64,000 nt of DNA, from positions 18,782 to 82,781 of the forward strand of contig NZ_CDBZ01000226.1 in the NCBI RefSeq assembly GCF_000819985.1, written 5' to 3'. Shown piece by piece: positions 1 through 8,366 of the stretch; the first letter of the stretch is position 1; each line of letters begins with the position of its first letter. The notes under the pieces were generated by a model. It saw only the letters and a list, made by a program, of their open reading frames with translations. It did no database searches and was not told the origin of the DNA. Made by a program: the position numbers and the translations under genes. The stretch is from Aeromonas media. GTDB lineage: Bacteria > Pseudomonadota > Gammaproteobacteria > Enterobacterales > Aeromonadaceae.

Positions 1-445
1 CGGCATCGACGGCAAGGCCAAGATGTCCAAGTCCCTCGGCAACACCATAGAGCTCGGCATGTCGGCGGAAGAGATCAAGCAGGCGGTGTTTGCCATGTAT
101 ACCGACCCCAACCACCTCAAGGTGAGCGATCCGGGCCTGGTCGAAGGGAATACTGTGTTCGCCTATCTGGATGCCTTCCACCCGGACAAGGCGCTGGTGG
201 CCGAGATGAAGGCCCACTACCAGCGCGGCGGGCTCGGCGACATGCGCTGCAAGCAGGTGCTGAACGACTGCCTGCAGACCCTGCTCGCCCCCATGCGGGA
301 GCGGCGTCAGGCGGCCATAGCCGACAAGGAGCAGCTGCTGCGCCTGTTGCAGCAGGGCACCTTGCAGGCCCGCGCCCTCACCGACGAGGTGCTGGCTGAG
401 GTGAAGGGGGCGATGGGGCTGGACTACTTCGCCGGGTTGCGCTGA
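1..445 (+). CDS. trpS: Tryptophanyl-tRNA synthetase, C-terminal part (5' end outside window)
   Basis: The reading frame is open from base 2 and ends at 445 (148 codons visible). It carries the class I synthetase signature KMSKS at the very start, followed by the helical C-terminal region of TrpRS with the TDPNHLKVSDPG and RGGLGD stretches found in the longer bacterial TrpS type. The enzyme charges tRNA-Trp in the cytosol; KMSKS binds ATP in the activation step. The catalytic N-terminal half lies left of the window. The last 22 bases overlap the 3' end of the convergent LysR gene. TrpRS rather than TyrRS is judged from these C-terminal motifs only. Confidence 0.85.
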   Translation, partial: GIDGKAKMSKSLGNTIELGMSAEEIKQAVFAMYTDPNHLKVSDPGLVEGNTVFAYLDAFHPDKALVAEMKAHYQRGGLGDMRCKQVLNDCLQTLLAPMRERRQAAIADKEQLLRLLQQGTLQARALTDEVLAEVKGAMGLDYFAGLR

Positions 446-1383
446 GTCGGCGCCCCCAACGCGGCTGCACCGTAGCGCTCGAAGGCGAGCCGGTGCAGCA
501 GCCCCTTGAACCAGCCGATCGCCTCATCGTGGGCGCTGAGCGGGTGGCCCGCCATCAGATAGACGATGGGAATGGCGGGCTCCAGCTGATGCAGCCGCAA
601 CGGGTAGTAGCGGCAGAAGTGGCGCCCTATCATCTCGGGCACCACCACCAGATAGCGGCCGGTCGCCATCAGCTGCGGCACCGCCATAAAGCTCGGCAGC
701 CGCACCCCCAGCTCCCGCGCCACCCCGAAGCGTGCCAGCCAGAGATCCACCATGGCCTGGCTGTGCCCCCAACTGGAGGTGTGGATGTGGGGGCGGCTCA
801 CCAACTCGTCCGGCCCCAGCTCATCGGGCAGCTCACTACCAAGCGGTGACAGGCAGACCAGGGGATTGCTGAACCACTCCTCGCGCCACAAGCGAGGGGA
901 GAGATGGTTGGCGCCCGCAAAACCGATCACCAGATCCAGCTCCCCCTTCTCCAGCTCCCGCTCGTAGTCGCTGTCCGCCAGCTCGCACACCTCCAGCCGG
1001 CAATGGGACGCCTGCTGCACCATGCGCTCCACCAGGGTCGGCACCAGACCGTGCTCCACCGAGCCCGGGGTGGCGATGCGAAAGACCCGCTGCGCCGTGG
1101 CGGGATCGAACCCCTTCGCCTGGCGCAGGCCCTGCTCCAGCATGGCCAACGCCTGACGCACCGGCCCGGCCAGTGCCTTGGCGCGCTCGGTCGGCATCAT
1201 CTCCCGCCGGCTCATGACGAACAGCGGATCATCCAGCGCCTGGCGCAACCGCCCCAGCGCATGGCTGACGGTGGACTGGGAGAGGTGCAGCCGCTCGGCG
1301 GCACGGGTGACGTTGTGCTCCTGCATCAGCATGTCGAACACGGTGAGCAGATTGAGATCGAGGCGGGAGAGGGGGAGTTCCAT
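424..1383 (-). CDS. LysR-family transcriptional regulator
   Basis: 319 residues, the normal LysR length. An N-terminal winged helix-turn-helix (about residues 6-65, with the typical VTRAAERLHLSQSTVSHALGR recognition region) is followed by a periplasmic-binding-protein-like effector domain. It is divergent from a DMT/EamA exporter 91 bases away. A 17-bp dyad of LysR type lies in between, so it probably controls that exporter and itself. The effector is unknown. Its 3' end runs 22 bases into the end of trpS on the other strand. Confidence 0.9.
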   Translation of the reverse strand: MELPLSRLDLNLLTVFDMLMQEHNVTRAAERLHLSQSTVSHALGRLRQALDDPLFVMSRREMMPTERAKALAGPVRQALAMLEQGLRQAKGFDPATAQRVFRIATPGSVEHGLVPTLVERMVQQASHCRLEVCELADSDYERELEKGELDLVIGFAGANHLSPRLWREEWFSNPLVCLSPLGSELPDELGPDELVSRPHIHTSSWGHSQAMVDLWLARFGVARELGVRLPSFMAVPQLMATGRYLVVVPEMIGRHFCRYYPLRLHQLEPAIPIVYLMAGHPLSAHDEAIGWFKGLLHRLAFERYGAAALGAPTQRNPAK

Positions 1384-1399
1384 CGATGTTGGCCATAGT

Positions 1400-1416
1400 T
1401 GAATGACTACAATTCA
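1400..1416. promoter_or_regulatory. Candidate LysR operator
   Basis: A perfect dyad TGAAT-N7-ATTCA contains the T-N11-A core of LysR boxes. It is centred in the 91-base divergent spacer between the LysR gene and the EamA gene. Placement and symmetry suggest the autoregulatory and activating site; binding is inferred. Confidence 0.5.
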
Positions 1417-1474
1417 TTTTTGGCATAGTAGCAGATTGCATAGAATGCGCGGGCAAATTACATCGGAGATTAAA

Positions 1475-2374
1475 ATGCGTAGCTATCTGTTGTTGCTGGC
1501 GATCGGCCTGTTGTGGGGCTCCCAGTTCATTTTCATGCATCAGGCCGTCGCCGAGCTGCCCCCCATCATGGTGGCCGCCGGACGTGCCGTGTGCGGCAGC
1601 CTGACCCTGGGTCTGCTCTGCCTGTTCATGCGCCTCAAGAGCGAGCACACGCCGTGGCGCACCTACATGATGATCGCCCTGCTCGACGCTACCATCCCCT
1701 TCATCATGGTGGCCTGGGGCCAGCAGTATGTGGACAGCGCCATCGCCGCCGTGGTCATGGGTTGTATCCCCTTTGTGACCATTCTGGCTGCGCCCCTGTT
1801 TATTTCTGGTGAAAAAATCACCAAGGGTGGCCTGATCTCCGTGGCCGTCGGCTTCGTCGGCGTGCTGGTGCTGTTCTGGCCGAAACTGGCCAACGGCATG
1901 AATGCCGGCCTGCTCGGCTCCATCGGCATACTGTTCGGCGCCAGCTGCTTCGCCATCGGCCTGCTGATGATCAAGCGCTTCGCCAAGGACCACCCCGTGG
2001 TGGTGGCTCGCAACATCCTGATCTCCTCCGCCGTGCAGTTGCTGCTGGCCGCGCCCTTCGTGACCGATCTGAGCGCCCTCACCCTGCCGAGCCAGCATGC
2101 CATCGGCGCCGTCGCCGTGCTGGGCGTGTTCTGTACCGGCCTGGTCTACTTCCTCTACATGGCGTTGATCCAGAAGGCGGGCCCGACGTTCGCCTCCTTC
2201 AGCAACTACCTGGTGCCGCTGTTCGGCGTCATGCTGGGTGCCCTGTTCCTCGGCGAGCAGATCCAGTCCACCACGGGTGTGGCGCTGGCGCTGATCCTGG
2301 GTTCAGTGGCCCTCAACCAGTGGGCCCAACAGCGCCGCACCCAGCGGGAGGCGACCCCATGTCAGGCATCCTGA
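1475..2374 (+). CDS. EamA/DMT-superfamily transporter
   Basis: 299 residues with about ten hydrophobic segments and two EamA repeats, the first starting LLLLAIGLLWGSQFIF. This is the drug/metabolite exporter fold of the inner membrane; the substrate cannot be read from sequence. The start at 1475 is chosen because CGGAG lies five to ten bases upstream and the hydrophobic segment begins directly. An in-frame ATG further upstream (1445) and one at 1403 give non-membrane N-terminal extensions that overlap the operator region. It is divergent from the LysR gene and overlaps the next small gene by 16 bases. Confidence 0.88.
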   Translation: MRSYLLLLAIGLLWGSQFIFMHQAVAELPPIMVAAGRAVCGSLTLGLLCLFMRLKSEHTPWRTYMMIALLDATIPFIMVAWGQQYVDSAIAAVVMGCIPFVTILAAPLFISGEKITKGGLISVAVGFVGVLVLFWPKLANGMNAGLLGSIGILFGASCFAIGLLMIKRFAKDHPVVVARNILISSAVQLLLAAPFVTDLSALTLPSQHAIGAVAVLGVFCTGLVYFLYMALIQKAGPTFASFSNYLVPLFGVMLGALFLGEQIQSTTGVALALILGSVALNQWAQQRRTQREATPCQAS

Positions 2375-2520
2375 CCACCCTGTGCGGCGGTCTGGTGCTG
2401 ATTGCCGGCTGGCAGTATCGCCACCGGCTGGCCGGCGTGCTCGGCCTGCTGATGCTGACCCTGCCCTGGTTCTTCGACAGCAAGCTGCAGGCCATGCTGA
2501 GCTATGCCCTGAGTGCCTGA
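2359..2520 (+). CDS. Small hydrophobic protein, 53 aa
   Basis: The ATG at 2359 is preceded by a strong GGGAGG ribosome-binding site located inside the 3' end of the EamA gene, with a 16-base overlap. The product has two short hydrophobic stretches (LTTLCGGLVLIAGW and LAGVLGLLMLTLPWFF), so it is probably a small membrane protein made together with the exporter. No family is recognised. It could be an accessory subunit or simply a coupled small ORF. Confidence 0.6.
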   Translation: MSGILTTLCGGLVLIAGWQYRHRLAGVLGLLMLTLPWFFDSKLQAMLSYALSA

Positions 2521-2604
2521 ATACCCGTTTCTGAATGTGTGACGAGAGTGTATCTCTCCTGTTTTTTGGGACCGTTTTAAAAAACCTCCGATTCGTCCCC
2601 GCTA

Positions 2605-2628
2605 CCGGCGCTCTGCGCCGGTTTTTTT
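2605..2628 (+). terminator. Rho-independent terminator
   Basis: A CCGGCG/CGCCGG stem with a 5-base loop is followed by seven T residues. It closes the EamA plus small-protein unit and also separates it from the convergent DUF6314 gene. Confidence 0.85.
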
Positions 2629-2652
2629 ATGCCTCCCTTGCCCTACCGCCCG

Positions 2653-3114
2653 TCACACCCGATAGCGATAACTCAGTCGCTCGTTCTTGCGCGGACCGGT
2701 GATCTGCCAGCCGAGCAGAAAGCCGTCCCCGGTCGGCGTCAGCTCGGCGCTGTAGTGATCCTGACCGCACAGGTGGGGCTCGGCGGTGAGCCAGCGACCA
2801 TCCCCCTGAGGCAACAGCTCGAACAGCAGCACCGGCGCCTGGTGGCGCAGGTGGGAGAGGCTGATCCCCCGCTCGCCGCGCCGCCACCAGAAGCTGTTGT
2901 GCATGGCGAGCACCCGGCCATGGGGCGTGGTATAGCGCCCCTGCTCCGTAAACAGCCAGCCCCCCTGATGATCGGTCACCCGCACCTCCCCCTCCCCACG
3001 GCCGTTCCAGTCGGTCGCGGAGCCCGCTCCGTTGCTCGCCTCGAAGGCAAAAGCGCCGATCCGTGGCAACTGTTCCCATAAACGCTGGATCGCGCTTTCC
3101 AACTCGGCCATCAT
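2653..3114 (-). CDS. DUF6314-like protein
   Basis: About 153 residues. The C-terminal pattern EPHLCGQDHYSAEL followed by ITGPRKNERLSYRYR is what I associate with the lipocalin-like DUF6314 family (W-G-G-E beta-strands, then PHLCG-D-Y, then GPRK). Function is unknown. The start is placed at the double ATG 3114/3111, which has GGAGGG just upstream; the frame stays open much further upstream only as antisense to the next gene. It is divergent from an EamA exporter 39 bases away. Confidence 0.75.
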   Translation of the reverse strand: MMAELESAIQRLWEQLPRIGAFAFEASNGAGSATDWNGRGEGEVRVTDHQGGWLFTEQGRYTTPHGRVLAMHNSFWWRRGERGISLSHLRHQAPVLLFELLPQGDGRWLTAEPHLCGQDHYSAELTPTGDGFLLGWQITGPRKNERLSYRYRV

Positions 3115-3153
3115 AGCGCCCTCCAAATTGACAACTGACGACAATTCAATCAC

Positions 3154-4014
3154 ATGAACTACTTGATAGGGGTTACCCTGCTCTGGTCCTTCTCCTTCAG
3201 CCTGATCGGGGTCTACCTCGCCGGCCAGGTGGACGCCTACTTCTCGGTGCTGACCCGCATCGCCCTCGCCAGCCTGGTGTTCCTGCCCTTCCTGCGCCGC
3301 CGCTGGCTGCGCCCCGATCTGGTGGTCAAGCTGATGGCACTCGGCGCCATCCAGCTCGGCATCATGTATCTGTTCTACTACCACTCCTTCCTGCTGCTGA
3401 CGGTGCCGGAAGTACTGGTGTTCACCATCTTCACCCCCATCTACGTCACCCTGATCCACGATCTGCTGGAAGGGCGCTTCAAGCCGACCTACCTGTGGGG
3501 GGCGCTGCTGGCGGTGCTGGGGGCGGCCGTCATCCGCTTCGATGGCCTGACCGAGAGCTATGTGATGGGATTCCTGGTGGTGCAGGGAGCCAACCTCTGC
3601 TTCGCCCTGGGTCAGGTGGGCTACAAGGTGCTGCTGGCGCGAGAGGCGCAGCAACCGCCCCAGCTGGCGGTGTTCGGCTGCTTCTATCTGGGGGCCCTGG
3701 TGATCGCCCTGCCCGCCTGGTGGCTGCTGGGCCAACCACAATACCCGACGAGTGGATTGCAGTGGGGCATTCTGTTGTGGCTGGGGATTGGCGCTTCCGG
3801 GCTCGGCTACTTCCTGTGGAACAAGGGGGCTACCCTGGTGAGCAGCGGCGTGCTGGCCATCATGAACAACGCCCTGATCCCCGCCGGTCTGCTGGTCAAT
3901 CTGGTGCTCTGGGGCAAGGATACGGATCTGTTCAGGCTCAGCGTCGGTGCCCTGCTGATGCTGGCCTCCCTCTGGGTCTGCCAGCGTCAGCCTGCGGGTA
4001 CAGGCCTCCTTTGA
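3154..4014 (+). CDS. EamA/DMT-superfamily transporter
   Basis: 286 residues, ten predicted membrane segments in two EamA halves (MNYLIGVTLLWSFSFSLIGV at the start). It resembles the YicL-type carboxylate/amino acid/amine exporters. It sits divergent to the DUF6314 gene. Substrate is not deducible. The start is the first ATG after the divergent spacer and begins directly with a membrane segment. Confidence 0.85.
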   Translation: MNYLIGVTLLWSFSFSLIGVYLAGQVDAYFSVLTRIALASLVFLPFLRRRWLRPDLVVKLMALGAIQLGIMYLFYYHSFLLLTVPEVLVFTIFTPIYVTLIHDLLEGRFKPTYLWGALLAVLGAAVIRFDGLTESYVMGFLVVQGANLCFALGQVGYKVLLAREAQQPPQLAVFGCFYLGALVIALPAWWLLGQPQYPTSGLQWGILLWLGIGASGLGYFLWNKGATLVSSGVLAIMNNALIPAGLLVNLVLWGKDTDLFRLSVGALLMLASLWVCQRQPAGTGLL

Positions 4015-4053
4015 CCCACAGGCGTCAGCGGGTGAGTGAGTACTGACTAAAAA

Positions 4054-4932
4054 TCAGCCAACCACAGTGTTGCGTTCCCGTCTGGCCTGGCCGTGGCAGG
4101 AGGCCAGCCGGGCCAGCAGGTGATCGAGCTGCTCGGCGTTCTGGCTCTGCACCAGACCTATGCTGACGGTCACCGGCCGCTCGGGCAACAGGCTGGCATC
4201 GGCGATCTCGAGACGCAACCGTTCGGCAATCTCGAGACCGCTCAGCCGATCGGTCTGGGACAGCATCAGGATGAAACCGTCCTCATCCCAGCGGGCGAAG
4301 GGATCTTCCCGCCGCAATTCGCGGCGCACAATACGGGCCAGCTTGGCCAGCATGGCGTCACAGGCGGCCTCGCCAAACAGCTGCAATATCTTGCTGCGGT
4401 GATCCACGGTGAACTGCAGCAGGCAGAAGCTGCCGCTCTCGCTGGTCAGCCGCTCGTCCAGCAGCGACTCGAAGTGGCTGCGGCTCTCGAGCCCGGTGAG
4501 AGGGTCGGTGTCGTGGCGATCATCCAGCTGGGGCATGGCCGCATCCAGATGGCGCACCACCCCCAGCAGCTGGCCTCGTTCGTCGCGGCGCACCCGCTCT
4601 TCCAGCCGGATGTAGTGGCCCTGATGGTGCAGGATGCGGTACTCGAGCCGCAACCCGCTGCTGCGCCCCTCCCGACAGGCATCGATGGCCTCCCCCAGGC
4701 GGGGCCCGTCATCCGGGTGCACCCTATCCAGCCAGCCGAGATCATCCAGCTCGTTCCCCGCCAGCCCCAGCAGTTGCAGGCAGGAGGGATCGCGCCTCAG
4801 GCCCTGTTCGGCCGACCAGGTCCAGATCCCGGCCTCCAGCATCGCCATGGCTTCTGCCATCAGCGTCACCTCAAGCGGGGTAATGACCTCAACCCCGGGA
4901 GTCTCATACCTTTCCATCACGCGCCTCGACAC
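4054..4932 (-). CDS. PAS-GGDEF protein with degenerate active site
   Basis: 292 residues. The N-terminal half has a PAS fold (about residues 28-130, WTWSAEQGLRRDPSCLQLLG then RLEYRILHHQGHYIRLEER). The C-terminal half is a GGDEF domain introduced by DPLTGLESRSHFESLL. At the signature position the sequence reads RWDEDGF instead of R-x-GGDEF, so both glycines and the catalytic glutamate are lost. Diguanylate cyclase activity is therefore unlikely; a c-di-GMP- or GTP-sensing or scaffolding role is inferred. No EAL domain and no membrane segment are seen. A second start, ATG at 4917, is possible. Confidence 0.8.
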   Translation of the reverse strand: MSRRVMERYETPGVEVITPLEVTLMAEAMAMLEAGIWTWSAEQGLRRDPSCLQLLGLAGNELDDLGWLDRVHPDDGPRLGEAIDACREGRSSGLRLEYRILHHQGHYIRLEERVRRDERGQLLGVVRHLDAAMPQLDDRHDTDPLTGLESRSHFESLLDERLTSESGSFCLLQFTVDHRSKILQLFGEAACDAMLAKLARIVRRELRREDPFARWDEDGFILMLSQTDRLSGLEIAERLRLEIADASLLPERPVTVSIGLVQSQNAEQLDHLLARLASCHGQARRERNTVVG

Positions 4933-5048
4933 CGGATCTGACTATCTGCCCATTCAGCAGCACTCAATAAGTAACATTGGCGATTGCGCCGAGCAACAGC
5001 GTCAACCCGCTTTTCCCTAGTGCCCTTTTATCCGCACCCGCCACGCCC

Positions 5049-5756
5049 TCAGCCCTGATAGCCTTTCATCAGCTCTTGCCAGTTCTCCGGCACGAAATGG
5101 AAGCTGGTGTGCAGTTGGGACTCCTTGCTGAAGGAGCGCTGCAACCGTTCCAGATTGGCCTGCTGCCAGCTGCCGGGGGAGCGGATAGCCCCCTTGTCAA
5201 AATCGATCACCCACACCTTGCCCTCCTTGTCGAGCAGCAGGTTGTGACTGTTGAGATCCGCATGATAGACCCCGGCCTCGTGCAGCCGACGCACCGTCTG
5301 ACCCACCTTGTGCCACACCTCGTCGGCGAGCGGCCCCTGCTTGAGCAGGGCCACCAGATCCTTGGCGCCACGAATGCGCTCGATCAGGATGTCGGCGCGA
5401 TAGAAGGGCCCCTGCTTGACCATGCGGGCCGCGAATGGCCGTGGCACCGGCAGCCCCTGTTCGCTCAACTGGGCCAGCAGACGATATTCGGCCATGGCGC
5501 GGCTCGATTCCACCCCTTCGAACCAGAAGCGATCCCGTACCAGCTTGCCCACCATGCCGCCGCGATAATAGTGGCGCAGCACCAGGTGGCGCGACTCATC
5601 CTTGACGAACCAGGTCACCCCGCGGCCGATGGCGGAGCCCACCACCTGCCGATGGGTCTGCCACCAGGCCGGATCGAACAACGCGGGGGAAGGGTCGCGG
5701 AAGGCGCCTTCGGCATACCAGCAGATCTGGTTGTGGGCGGTCTGTGTCAGCATCAT
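5049..5756 (-). CDS. kdkA: 3-deoxy-D-manno-octulosonic acid (Kdo) kinase
   Basis: 235 residues, a lipopolysaccharide kinase of the InaA/KdkA fold. The catalytic loop reads YHADLNSHNLLLD and the metal-binding motif VIDFDKG follows; GGMVGKLVRD lies in the nucleotide-binding region. KdkA phosphorylates Kdo of the LPS inner core at the cytoplasmic face. The start at 5756 (tandem ATGs) gives the usual family length; the longer frame would begin with an unrelated arginine-poor leader. It is divergent from a family 9 glycosyltransferase, which fits a core-LPS locus. Confidence 0.85.
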   Translation of the reverse strand: MMLTQTAHNQICWYAEGAFRDPSPALFDPAWWQTHRQVVGSAIGRGVTWFVKDESRHLVLRHYYRGGMVGKLVRDRFWFEGVESSRAMAEYRLLAQLSEQGLPVPRPFAARMVKQGPFYRADILIERIRGAKDLVALLKQGPLADEVWHKVGQTVRRLHEAGVYHADLNSHNLLLDKEGKVWVIDFDKGAIRSPGSWQQANLERLQRSFSKESQLHTSFHFVPENWQELMKGYQG

Positions 5757-5893
5757 GAGTATTCCGGTCAATAGTGGGGCGCAATGCATCCCGTCATGGG
5801 GACTGTGCCGGTCGGGCAGCTGGCGCAATTTTACAATCCACAAGGGAGTTTGCATAATGCCATCCATCCATTTTGCCACCGTTGCGCCACATC

Positions 5894-6949
5894 ATGCCGC
5901 TGTTCCAAACGCCGCCCTCCTCCATCTGCATCCTGCGGCTCTCCGCCATCGGGGATTGCTGCCATGCGCTGGCGCTGGTGCGCGTCATCCAGCGAGCCTG
6001 GCCAGAGACTCGCATCACCTGGGTAACCGGCAAGATAGAGGCCACCCTGTTTGCCGATCTGCCCGGGGTCGAGGTGATCCCCTTCGACAAGAGCAAGGGC
6101 TGGCGTGGCTACCGTGAGCTCTGGCGCACCCTCAAGGGGCGCAAATTCGATGCCCTGCTCCACCTGCAGGCTGCCCTGCGTGCCAGCATCGCCACCCTGG
6201 GCATCAGAGCAAAGATCAAACTCGGGTTCGACAAGGCGCGGGCCAACGACGGCCAGTGGCTGTTCACCAACCATCAAGTGCCTTCCCCCGCCTCCCCCCA
6301 TGTGCTGGATGGTTTCCTCGCCTTCGCCAAAGAGCTCGGCATCCGAGATCTGACCCCGGACTGGCAACTGCCCATCAGCGCCGAACATCAGGCGTGGGCA
6401 AAGGAGAAGATTGGCGGCAAACCGACCCTGCTCATCTGCGCCGCCGCCAGCAAGGCGTTCAAGAACTGGACCGCCGAAGGCTATGCCGCTCTGGCGGATC
6501 ACGCCGCCAGCAAGGGGTTTCAGGTCTATCTTTGCGGCGGGCCAGCCAGGCTGGAGCGGGATCTGGCTGCCGACATCCAGCGCCTGAGCCAGAGCAAGCC
6601 AGTGGATCTGGTGGGGCAGACCAACCTCAAGCAACTGCTGGCACTCATCAAGGAAGCCAGCCTGGTGCTGGCCCCCGATACCGGCCCCACCCACATGGCG
6701 ACCCTGGTGGGCACGCCGGTGATCGGCCTCTACGCCCATCACAACCCGGATCGCACCGGCCCCTATCTGTGCCGCGCACATGCGGTCAGCGTCTACCAGG
6801 AGTTGATCGAGCAAGAGACCGGCAAGCCGCTGGCGGCACTCGACTGGCGTACCCGTCTCAAGGATCCGGACGCCATGCGCAAGATAACCAGCGAACGTGT
6901 CATCGCCGCCTTCGATAGGCTCTGTGCCGAGCGCCAGCTGCCGGGCTGA
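5894..6949 (+). CDS. Glycosyltransferase family 9 (ADP-heptose:LPS heptosyltransferase-like)
   Basis: About 351 residues in two Rossmann halves. The N-terminal motif ILRLSAIGDCCHALALVRVI and the C-terminal APDTGPTHMATLVGTPVIGLY are the GT9 donor-binding signatures of WaaC/WaaF/WaaQ/OpsX-type enzymes. It probably adds a heptose to the Kdo phosphorylated by the divergent KdkA; this GT9-plus-KdkA pairing is known in organisms with mono-Kdo core. The ATG at 5894 has no obvious ribosome-binding site. A TTG at 5873 in frame is an alternative. A good AGGGAG-ATG at 5857 is out of frame. Confidence 0.82.
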   Translation: MPLFQTPPSSICILRLSAIGDCCHALALVRVIQRAWPETRITWVTGKIEATLFADLPGVEVIPFDKSKGWRGYRELWRTLKGRKFDALLHLQAALRASIATLGIRAKIKLGFDKARANDGQWLFTNHQVPSPASPHVLDGFLAFAKELGIRDLTPDWQLPISAEHQAWAKEKIGGKPTLLICAAASKAFKNWTAEGYAALADHAASKGFQVYLCGGPARLERDLAADIQRLSQSKPVDLVGQTNLKQLLALIKEASLVLAPDTGPTHMATLVGTPVIGLYAHHNPDRTGPYLCRAHAVSVYQELIEQETGKPLAALDWRTRLKDPDAMRKITSERVIAAFDRLCAERQLPG

Positions 6950-7071
6950 GGGGCAACTCGGAAATTCCGAGCCCTGAGGCAGGGATAATCTGATGGCCCC
7001 AGCCGGGTGCCGGGGGCAGAATAGCGGCCGATGTGGGTAACGCTCCCGCAGCAAGCAACGAATACTTTGAT

Positions 7072-7100
7072 CGGCTGGAATATGATTCCGGCCGTTTTTT
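7072..7100 (+). terminator. Rho-independent terminator
   Basis: The imperfect stem CGGCTGGAAT/ATTCCGGCCG has a short loop and a run of T residues. It ends the glycosyltransferase unit. The 300-base stretch 6950-7249 otherwise holds only this terminator and the presumed gmk promoter region. Confidence 0.75.
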
Positions 7101-7249
7101 TATCCGCCTCCATCTGCTAACATTCGCCGCCTTTACAACCCCCTGACTCAAGAATTTCCCGCGTTTTGCGAGCGACTGTCTCCCTTTCGGGCACATGACG
7201 GCAGCCTCTGCTACAACCAAAACACGGGTCATCGCTTAAAGGTACAGAC

Positions 7250-7876
7250 ATGGCGCAACAAGGCACTCTCTATATCATCTCCTCCCCGAGCGGGGCCGGT
7301 AAGTCCAGCCTGCTCAATGCCTTGCTGACCCAGCACAACGACGCCGGCAAGATGCAGCTCTCCGTCTCCCACACCACCCGCGCCACCCGCCCCGGCGAAG
7401 AGCACGGAGTACACTACCACTTCGTGCAGGTGGAAGAGTTCAAGGCGTTGATAGAGCGCGGCGATTTTCTGGAGTGGGCAGAGGTGTTCGGCAACTACTA
7501 CGGCACCTCCCGCGCCGCCATCGAGGCCTGTCTGGCCCAAGGTATCGATGTCTTCCTCGACATCGACTGGCAGGGGGCCCGTCAGATCCGCGAGCAGATG
7601 CCGACCAAGTCCATCTTCATCCTGCCCCCGAGCCGGGAAGAGCTGGAACGCCGCCTGATCGGCCGCGGCCAGGACAGCAGCGACGTGATCGCCGGCCGGA
7701 TGGCGAAAGCCATTGCCGAAATGGTGCACTACGACGAGTATGACTATGTCATTATCAATGAAGACTTTGAGCAGGCACTGTTCCAGCTCAGGGCCATCAT
7801 AGAGTGCCAGCGGCTGGAATTGCGCCAGCAACAGCAGGCCCAACAAAACTTGCTGCAACAGCTACTGGCAGAATAG
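7250..7876 (+). CDS. gmk: Guanylate kinase
   Basis: 208 residues. It starts [20 protein letters not shown], with the P-loop around residues 11-20, followed by the GMP-binding stretch [21 protein letters not shown] and the lid [11 protein letters not shown]. It converts GMP to GDP with ATP in the cytosol. AAAGG lies upstream of the start. The gene order gmk-rpoZ-spoT-trmH is the classic gammaproteobacterial arrangement linking guanylate supply to (p)ppGpp control. Confidence 0.97.
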   Translation: MAQQGTLYIISSPSGAGKSSLLNALLTQHNDAGKMQLSVSHTTRATRPGEEHGVHYHFVQVEEFKALIERGDFLEWAEVFGNYYGTSRAAIEACLAQGIDVFLDIDWQGARQIREQMPTKSIFILPPSREELERRLIGRGQDSSDVIAGRMAKAIAEMVHYDEYDYVIINEDFEQALFQLRAIIECQRLELRQQQQAQQNLLQQLLAE

Positions 7877-7955
7877 GCCAAAAACAAGTAAACTTTTGCG
7901 TCATTTTTAAACACTGCTTTTTCAAACACAGAAAGCCCAAACACTGGAGTCCTGC

Positions 7956-8231
7956 ATGGCACGCGTTACTGTAGAAGATGCTGTAAAACAGGTAGGTAAC
8001 CGTTTTGACCTGGTGCTGGTCGCCGCACGCCGCGCCCGTCAAATCGCGGTACAAGGCAAAGATCCCCTGGTCGACGAAGAGAACGACAAGCCGACCGTGA
8101 TCGCCCTGCGCGAGATCGAACTGGGTCTGGTCAACAACCAGGTAATGGATACCCAGGACCGCTACGAGCAGCAAGAGCAGGAAGCCGCCGAGCTGGCTGC
8201 CGTTGCTGCCATCGCCGAAGGCCGCGGTTAA
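7956..8231 (+). CDS. rpoZ: RNA polymerase omega subunit
   Basis: 91 residues. It starts [20 protein letters not shown], includes the [14 protein letters not shown] and [14 protein letters not shown] stretches and ends in a Glu/Ala-rich tail. Omega supports assembly of the beta' subunit and forms part of ppGpp site 1. It lies 79 bases after gmk; CTGGAG upstream serves as ribosome-binding site. Confidence 0.97.
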   Translation: MARVTVEDAVKQVGNRFDLVLVAARRARQIAVQGKDPLVDEENDKPTVIALREIELGLVNNQVMDTQDRYEQQEQEAAELAAVAAIAEGRG

Positions 8232-8248
8232 GTCAGTCATTTCTCATG

Positions 8249-8272
8249 GTCGGCGCCCGCCCGGGCGCCGAC
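8249..8272 (+). terminator. Strong hairpin after rpoZ, possible attenuator
   Basis: A perfect 10-bp GC-rich stem (GTCGGCGCCC/GGGCGCCGAC) with a 4-base loop is followed by TGTTCTTCCC rather than a clean T run. It may reduce or terminate read-through into spoT, or only stabilise the gmk-rpoZ mRNA. Confidence 0.5.
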
Positions 8273-8366
8273 TGTTCTTCCCATTTACAACCGCTCGAAA
8301 ACCTCGCAAACTCGAGGGCATACCCTCAATTCTACGGATTGTCGTTTCACCGCTGCGGGGACTGTC

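Noticed and set aside
2653..3741. Long minus-strand frame upstream of the DUF6314 gene (362 codons)
   Set aside because: The part beyond 3114 is antisense to an EamA transporter, rich in His/Gln, with no domain. It is a shadow frame typical of G+C-rich DNA.
4093..4941. 282-codon plus-strand ORF opposite the GGDEF gene
   Set aside because: Gln/His/Pro-rich antisense shadow; the minus strand encodes a clear PAS-GGDEF protein.
5857..6117. ATG at 5857 with a good AGGGAG site as start of the glycosyltransferase
   Set aside because: It is out of frame with the conserved GT9 protein; its own frame gives a non-conserved Arg/His-rich product.
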